Position numbers and translations under genes: made by a program. From NCBI GenBank assembly GCA_017881705.1, contig JADGQP010000101.1, positions 1 through 10,307 on the forward strand: a stretch of 10,307 bases of DNA. Reading direction: 5' to 3'. Within the stretch, counting starts at the first letter, position 1, and the number at the start of each line of letters is the position of its first letter. The notes below the pieces were generated by a model, which saw only the letters and a list, made by a program, of their open reading frames with translations, searched no databases and was not told the DNA's origin. This document shows positions 5,963 to 10,307 of this stretch, in pieces. The DNA is from Christensenellaceae bacterium (GTDB lineage: Bacteria > Bacillota > Clostridia > Christensenellales > Aristaeellaceae).

Positions 5963-7051
5963 ATGCCCGTAGTTTCCGTTCGGCGCGTTCCCGAATATGA
6001 GGACGAGGCGCTATACCAGGCTGTTTGCGCGCACTTTGAGGCGTTAGGCGTGGAGGCGGATATTACGCCGGACACCCGCGTGCTGCTCAAACCCAACCTG
6101 TTGGCGGGGCGTGACCCGTCCCTTGGCGTTACCACCCACCCCGCGGTGCTACGCGCGCTCATCCGCCGTCTGCGGGAACTGGGCGCAAAACATATACTGA
6201 TTGCGGACAGTCCGGGCGGTGTGTATACGGCCGCGTCGCTTAAAAAAGTCTATGCCGCGTGCTGGTATCTGCCGCTTTCGGAATTGGCGGAACTTAACTT
6301 GAACACCGCCACCGGCGAGGCGGGCGGGTTTGCCTTAATCCGTCCGGTAATGGATGCGGATTTTATCATCAACTGCCCCAAGCTGAAAACCCACGGCCTT
6401 ACCGTGATGAGCGCAGGCGTAAAAAACCTGTTCGGCTGCATCCCTGGGATTATCAAGACCGAGCAGCATTGCCTGAACCCGAACATCGAAGATTTTTCAA
6501 ACCGCCTGCTGGATTTATCGCTGGTCGTGAAACCTGCGCTTACGTTTTTGGATGCCGTGGAGTGCATGGAGGGCAACGGCCCGGGTGGCGGTAAAATTCG
6601 GCTGATGGGCTATACGCTGGCCTCGCGCTGCGTTTATACACTAGATGAAGCCGCCGCGTCGCTGATGGCCCTGCGCCCCACAATGGCGCCAACCTTGCGC
6701 TATGCGCGCAAACGCAGCCTGAGTGACCCGGCAGCCGTCGAGTTGACAGGCGATCCCCTTGTCGCGGCTGACCCGCCTTTCCTGTTGCCGGACGCGATTA
6801 CCAAAGGAGAACGGTTTTTCTCCATCAACGGGTTGTTCCACCATTTCTTCGGTCGAAAGCGAACCTATCCCGTCGTAAATACAGAACGCTGCATCGGCTG
6901 CGGACGTTGCGCGGAATCCTGCCCCAAGCAGATTATCAAAATTCAGGAGCGGAAAGCCGTTATCGCCAATAAAGGCTGCATTTCCTGTTTCTGCTGTCAG
7001 GAAATGTGCCCCGCACACGCCATTGAAACGCAGCGCAGGCGCGCCTGGTAA
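5963..7051 (+). CDS. DUF362 domain protein with two C-terminal 4Fe-4S ferredoxin motifs
   Basis: A 362-residue protein. The N-terminal DUF362 domain (about 1-260) shows the family's marks: VLLKPNLL near 40-47, a conserved-looking ADSPGG at 81-86, and the CPKLKTH (138-144) to VKNLFG (153-158) block. The C-terminus is a dicluster ferredoxin module: C310-x2-C313-x2-C316-x3-C320-P and C339-x2-C342-x2-C345-x3-C349-P, with an extra cysteine at 344. Two 4Fe-4S clusters are therefore expected, implying electron transfer in an anaerobe. The biochemical role of DUF362 is not established. The ATG at 5963 follows a strong AAAGGAGGG site at 5948-5955. It is the last gene of the kinase-aldolase operon and ends 41 bases before the terminator stem. 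There is no signal peptide or membrane segment, so it is probably cytoplasmic. Family confident; function unknown. Confidence 0.93.
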   Translation: MPVVSVRRVPEYEDEALYQAVCAHFEALGVEADITPDTRVLLKPNLLAGRDPSLGVTTHPAVLRALIRRLRELGAKHILIADSPGGVYTAASLKKVYAACWYLPLSELAELNLNTATGEAGGFALIRPVMDADFIINCPKLKTHGLTVMSAGVKNLFGCIPGIIKTEQHCLNPNIEDFSNRLLDLSLVVKPALTFLDAVECMEGNGPGGGKIRLMGYTLASRCVYTLDEAAASLMALRPTMAPTLRYARKRSLSDPAAVELTGDPLVAADPPFLLPDAITKGERFFSINGLFHHFFGRKRTYPVVNTERCIGCGRCAESCPKQIIKIQERKAVIANKGCISCFCCQEMCPAHAIETQRRRAW

Positions 7052-7092
7052 AGCAAATACGCATCTTTGTTCGTTTCATCCGCTATGATAGC

Positions 7093-7139
7093 CGCGGGGG
7101 CGGCGTACATGCCGTACGCCGCCCCACGCGCTTTCTTTT
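7093..7139 (+). terminator. long hairpin terminator between convergent operons
   Basis: A perfect 12-bp stem pairs 7097-7108 with 7114-7125 around the 5-base loop ATGCC. It extends by four more pairs (7093-7096 with 7127-7130) past a single bulged A at 7126. The T-rich tract TTTCTTTT at 7132-7139 follows directly, so it terminates the plus-strand DUF362 operon. It also lies 13-47 bases past the stop of the minus-strand phosphoesterase gene. In that direction no T-run follows the stem, so termination there is uncertain. The T-tract overlaps the last codons of the opposing gene by two bases. Confidence 0.88.
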
Positions 7140-8649
7140 ATGCCAAGCTGCCGTTCGGCAGGATTACGCGATAGGGTCTTTGCCGAGGAATCTCTACGGT
7201 CGTGCGAGCGCTTAAGTAGTTTAAAATCAATTCGCTGATCTCCGTTTGGATTTCCCTTACGCGCCTGCAATCGGCAAAAAAGTCAAAATCCCCCGCGCCT
7301 GTCGCTCGGTAATTGTTCATGGCCAGGGTAAAAACCTCGTCGTCCCGCACGGACACGCCCTTGCGTGTGAGGCTGGTTACGCGGTTACCCGCGGGGTTTC
7401 GCAGGTCGAACGTATACTCAATGCCAGCATAATAATCGTAATTATAATGCGCTTCTTTGGGCAGCAGGAATTTTTCGCCGATCGTGACCCCGCCATCGCT
7501 TTCCACGGCAAAGTAGGTGGCGCATTGTTCCAGCGCCTTTTTAAGAACGTCGCCCGTAACCTCGAGCACAACAAGCGTGTTAGCATAAACGTAGCTGGCC
7601 ACCACGTCGCGCACGGTTACGGCGCTGTCAAACCCGCGCAGTTCGTTGCCAAGCGCCGTGCAGGAAAGCTCGGCGCCGCTCGCGTCCAGTTGCACCAGGT
7701 TAATCAAATCCGCGATCGGCGAACCATGCAGCGCCATGGTGAGTTTCTCTTCCGGCCACACGGCACGCGACAGCCTGCCGATGGGCGTATCCAGCCAAAG
7801 GTTCAGCTCATCATACAGCTTTTGTTCCCAAGGCTTCGTTATCGCCCGCGCAAGGGGCGTGATCAGTTCGGAGGCAAATTCCCTATTCTCATCCATCGTC
7901 ACACGGATGAAGGCGGCCGCGTTGCAGGGCGGCTGCACTATGTGCACACCGTGCCAGCATTGGTTCACCATGGCGATATGCTGGTGTCCGGTCAGCAGCA
8001 GGTCGAAGGGCAGCTGCTCGCACAGCTTGCAAGCGATGTTCTCGTCGGTCGCGCTTAGGAGCTTGCCGCTCACCGGGTCTTTTTCCAGCCCGCCGTGATA
8101 AATGCCCACCAGCACGTCCGTTTTGCCTTTCAGCGCTGCCACGGCCTCTTTGGCCGCCGCGAGGGGATCGCTGATTTCAAAATCGGCCAGGTTCTCCCTG
8201 GTCTCCCAATGGGTCACCCAATCGGTCACAATGCCAACCAACCCCACCCGTAACCCGTTTTGCAGCGTATGCACCGTACATCCGGTAATCGGCAGCCGAC
8301 CGCGTCGGTCGCGTACGTTGGCGCACAGGCAACGGGCACGCAGCGTTTCCAAATGCAGCGCCAGGGTATCGTACCCGTAATTGAAATCATGATTGCCCAG
8401 CGTTACGTAATCGTACCCCGCTTCGTTCATTTCCCTCGCCATGGGCATGGGGATTCCGTTGACGTGGCAGTAATAGGCGAGCGGCGAGCCCTGCAGGGTA
8501 TCGCCGCCGTCGATCACCAGCGTATTGCCGTCTTTGGGAAAGGTCATGGATAACAGACCCATCGGGCGGGGTTGCCGGTCGATGAAATTCACGGGAAACA
8601 GATACCCGTGCGTGTCCGAGGTGTAATAGATCGTCAGTCGGGCAGCCAT
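7138..8649 (-). CDS. 5'-nucleotidase / 2',3'-cyclic-nucleotide phosphodiesterase-type metallophosphoesterase, cytoplasmic
   Basis: A 503-residue UshA/CpdB/YunD-type enzyme that would hydrolyse nucleotide or related phosphate esters at a two-metal site. The calcineurin-like domain shows all metal motifs in order: DTHG at 12-15 (D12, H14), GGD at 48-50, GNHD at 85-88, YHGG at 184-187 and GHQH at 221-224. The C-terminal 5'-nucleotidase domain (about 300-490) includes HGSPIADLINLVQ and NYRATGAGDFDFF, corresponding to substrate-binding loops. UshA and CpdB are secreted, but here the catalytic domain begins at residue 5 with no signal peptide, so the enzyme is probably cytoplasmic, like B. subtilis YunD. 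The start codon comes one base after the stop of the upstream permease gene, implying translational coupling and a shared function with a phosphorus-solute importer. The substrate is not known; a phosphate ester brought in by the transporter is an inference. Confidence 0.92.
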   Translation of the reverse strand: MAARLTIYYTSDTHGYLFPVNFIDRQPRPMGLLSMTFPKDGNTLVIDGGDTLQGSPLAYYCHVNGIPMPMAREMNEAGYDYVTLGNHDFNYGYDTLALHLETLRARCLCANVRDRRGRLPITGCTVHTLQNGLRVGLVGIVTDWVTHWETRENLADFEISDPLAAAKEAVAALKGKTDVLVGIYHGGLEKDPVSGKLLSATDENIACKLCEQLPFDLLLTGHQHIAMVNQCWHGVHIVQPPCNAAAFIRVTMDENREFASELITPLARAITKPWEQKLYDELNLWLDTPIGRLSRAVWPEEKLTMALHGSPIADLINLVQLDASGAELSCTALGNELRGFDSAVTVRDVVASYVYANTLVVLEVTGDVLKKALEQCATYFAVESDGGVTIGEKFLLPKEAHYNYDYYAGIEYTFDLRNPAGNRVTSLTRKGVSVRDDEVFTLAMNNYRATGAGDFDFFADCRRVREIQTEISELILNYLSARTTVEIPRQRPYRVILPNGSLA

Positions 8650-8650
8650 A

Positions 8651-9469
8651 TCAGCCTCTCGCCAGCTTGCTGCGTATTTTAGTGGAAAACAGCTCGATGA
8701 GGATCATCAGCACGATCATGCCGAACAGGAACGCGCCCACCATGCTCCAACGGCGGCTGTTGATGCACTGAATCAGCGCCGCACCGATGCCGCCCGCGCC
8801 CACAATGCCCAGCGTGGTCGCATCCTTGATGTTGATATCGAAACGGTAAATGAGGGTGGACACAAAGTTGGCATACAGCTGCGGCAGGATGCCGTAGCGA
8901 ATTTTTTGGAAGGTAGTGCAGCCAGCCGCGTCCAGGCTTTCCAAAATGCGTATATCCAGATCCTCGATGGCGTTGATGTACATTTTGCTGATCATGCCGA
9001 TGGAGCAAATGCTTTGCGTAACCACGCCGCAAAACGCGCCCGGGCCGGTAACGCGAATCCATATCAGCGCCCACACGAGGCTGGGGATGGTGCGGATCAG
9101 CAGAATGAACGCGCGGGAAATGAACGCGACCCACTTGGGCACAATGTTCTCGCTGCCCAAAAAGCTGAACGGCACCGCCAGTAAGCCACCGATCAGTGTA
9201 CCCAGTATGGCGATCGCCACGGTTTCAAACAGCATGTAGGGTACGCCGTCGCGCGTGCCGTTAATCAACAGCGTCATATCGGGGTGTAGAATTCCGTATA
9301 CAATACCGTAGGCAACCTCGCTGCCTTTGGCCGCCAGGCCTTTGAACTGTATGGCGTTGGCCGACCAGCCCAGCAGGATCACCATCAGAAAAACGATCAG
9401 CGTGTAGATCCACCAGCGGCGCGGGCGGGTTTCGTACATCGCCTCGATGGGGTTCATCACCTTTTGCAT
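8651..9469 (-). CDS. phnE: PhnE-type ABC transporter permease (phosphonate/phosphite family), second copy in operon
   Basis: A 272-residue inner-membrane permease of the PhnE family. After a basic cytoplasmic N-terminus (YETRPRRWW) there are hydrophobic segments at about 21-36, 80-104, 117-138, 148-165 and 244-261. The cytoplasmic coupling loop that contacts the ATPase is ESLDAAGCTTFQKIRYGILPQL from 177 (an EAA-type loop). It is followed by the family hallmark DINIKDATTLGIVGAGGIG at 211-229. The ATG comes 12 bases after the upstream permease stop; that gap is very G-rich and holds a GGGGG run as the only Shine-Dalgarno-like signal, so translational coupling is likely. It probably forms a heterodimeric channel with its neighbour, using a PhnC-type ATPase and PhnD-type binding protein not seen in the window. 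The actual solute (phosphonate, phosphite, phosphate ester) cannot be told from the permease. Confidence 0.93.
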   Translation of the reverse strand: MQKVMNPIEAMYETRPRRWWIYTLIVFLMVILLGWSANAIQFKGLAAKGSEVAYGIVYGILHPDMTLLINGTRDGVPYMLFETVAIAILGTLIGGLLAVPFSFLGSENIVPKWVAFISRAFILLIRTIPSLVWALIWIRVTGPGAFCGVVTQSICSIGMISKMYINAIEDLDIRILESLDAAGCTTFQKIRYGILPQLYANFVSTLIYRFDINIKDATTLGIVGAGGIGAALIQCINSRRWSMVGAFLFGMIVLMILIELFSTKIRSKLARG

Positions 9470-9481
9470 CCCCCGCGCCCC

Positions 9482-10307
9482 CTAGCTTAGTTTTCTGCGT
9501 AGGTACTGGCTGGTATTATCAATCAACAGCACCACAACGAACAGCGCAATCAGCACCGTACCGAGCCCCTCATAATCGCGCCAGCCGATACGTTCGTTAA
9601 TCAGGATGCCCAGGCCGCCTGCGCCCACGTAACCCAGGATGGACGCGGCGCGGATGTTGATTTCAAACGAGTACAGGCAATGCGACAGGTAGGTGGGCAG
9701 TATCTGCGGAAAGCAGCCGCTCCAGAACGCCTGGAATTTGGTTGCGCCCAACGCTTCCATGGCCTCGAACGCGCCCATATCGATGGTTTCGATGCTCTCG
9801 TAGAGCATGCGGGTCACGATTCCGAAAGTGAAAATGGTAATCGCCACGGTGCCCGCAAAAGTGCCCAGTTTGAAAATCAGCGCACAGATCGAGGCGATCA
9901 CGAGCGTTGGCAGGGTACGGACAATGTTTAGCAGCACGCGCAGCACCACCACCGTAAAACCGTTGTGGTTAATGTTAGCCGAGGCGAAAATGGCATACGG
10001 CAGCGCCAGCAGCGAACCGATGACCGAGCCCATAACCGACATCTTAATCGTGTCCAGCAGCGGCGGCCACACCTTGGGAAAATAGCTCCAGTCGGGATTG
10101 AAAATCTTTTGGAGTATCACGGTAAACTGGTGCCCGCGGCGAATCAGAATGGCGATATCAAACCCTGTTATCGCCAGCGACCCCCATACCGCAGCCGTCA
10201 GCACCAGCAAAATCAGCCATGTGCGGGAGCGTGGCTTTTGCACGGTACGTTCCCCCACCGTCATGGTAATCGGCTTAAAAATGCGGTCGAAAAGCAGCGG
10301 CTTGACT
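9482..10307 (-). CDS. phnE: PhnE-type ABC transporter permease, first copy in operon (5' end outside window)
   Basis: The frame is open from the stop at 9482-9484 to the right edge, so the gene is partial. An ATG at 10262-10264 would give a 260-residue protein, but it has no ribosome binding site. The 14 codons upstream are open and read VKPLLFDRIFKPIT, which resembles the N-terminus of clostridial PhnE proteins (a 'DKIFxPKT' pattern followed by a basic PRSR segment). The true start is therefore likely beyond the window. Numbering from that ATG, hydrophobic segments lie at about 15-33, 70-95, 104-130, 135-152 and 234-249. The EAA-type coupling loop is EAMEALGATKFQAFWSGCFPQILP from 167, and the hallmark EINIRAASILGYVGAGGLG at 201-219. 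It is paired with the second PhnE 12 bases downstream. PhnC and PhnD genes are expected to the right of the window. Confidence 0.92.
   Translation of the reverse strand, partial: VKPLLFDRIFKPITMTVGERTVQKPRSRTWLILLVLTAAVWGSLAITGFDIAILIRRGHQFTVILQKIFNPDWSYFPKVWPPLLDTIKMSVMGSVIGSLLALPYAIFASANINHNGFTVVVLRVLLNIVRTLPTLVIASICALIFKLGTFAGTVAITIFTFGIVTRMLYESIETIDMGAFEAMEALGATKFQAFWSGCFPQILPTYLSHCLYSFEINIRAASILGYVGAGGLGILINERIGWRDYEGLGTVLIALFVVVLLIDNTSQYLRRKLS

Noticed and set aside
7246..8058. Open frame of 270 codons on the plus strand
   Set aside because: It is antisense to the metallophosphoesterase, whose full set of metal motifs makes that strand the coding one.
1..10307. CRISPR array, tRNA, rRNA, insertion sequence or phage genes
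   Set aside because: I saw no spaced direct repeats, cloverleaf-like segments, ribosomal RNA cores, transposase motifs or terminal inverted repeats. The window is ordinary metabolic and transport operons.

Overview
The window looks like the chromosome of an anaerobic, fermentative member of the Bacillota, most likely Clostridia with a moderately high G+C content (estimated by eye). The clues are a full-length bifunctional AdhE, strong Shine-Dalgarno sites (AAGGAGG-type) ahead of most plus-strand genes, tight operons with classic hairpin-plus-T terminators, an APH-like kinase of a type I associate with clostridial genomes, and a DUF362/ferredoxin protein. Genus or species cannot be read from this sequence alone. 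I see no mobile element, tRNA, rRNA or CRISPR array.

Layout. (1) 1-122, plus strand: the last 39 codons of a gene that enters from the left, possibly a LysR-type regulator. (2) 123-337: an AT-rich intergenic region that holds the probable adhE promoter and a Rex-like half-palindrome. (3) 338-3718, plus strand: adhE followed after 21 bases by an APH-fold small-molecule kinase, closed by a strong terminator at 3778-3812. (4) 3813-3928: a leader region with a GC-rich hairpin and a possible promoter. (5) 3929-7051, plus strand: a three-gene operon of PfkB-type sugar kinase, class II ketose-bisphosphate aldolase and a DUF362 protein with two C-terminal 4Fe-4S motifs, closed by a long hairpin at 7093-7139. 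(6) 7138-10307, minus strand, convergent: two PhnE-type ABC permeases followed by a UshA/YunD-type metallophosphoesterase. The upstream permease runs off the right edge, and the ATPase and binding-protein genes presumably lie beyond it.

How the genes work together. AdhE would regenerate NAD+ by reducing acetyl-CoA to ethanol; the substrate and role of the kinase co-transcribed with it are unknown. The kinase and aldolase have the right chemistry, in the right order, to phosphorylate a ketose phosphate (or an analogue) and split it into two three-carbon units. The DUF362 ferredoxin in the same operon has no obvious place in that scheme. The minus-strand operon looks like uptake of a phosphorus-containing solute (phosphonate, phosphite or phosphate ester) coupled to a cytoplasmic phosphoesterase. 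The PfkB/aldolase/DUF362 operon and the PhnE-PhnE-phosphoesterase operon are the two parts whose real substrates cannot be named from sequence and deserve the closest look.
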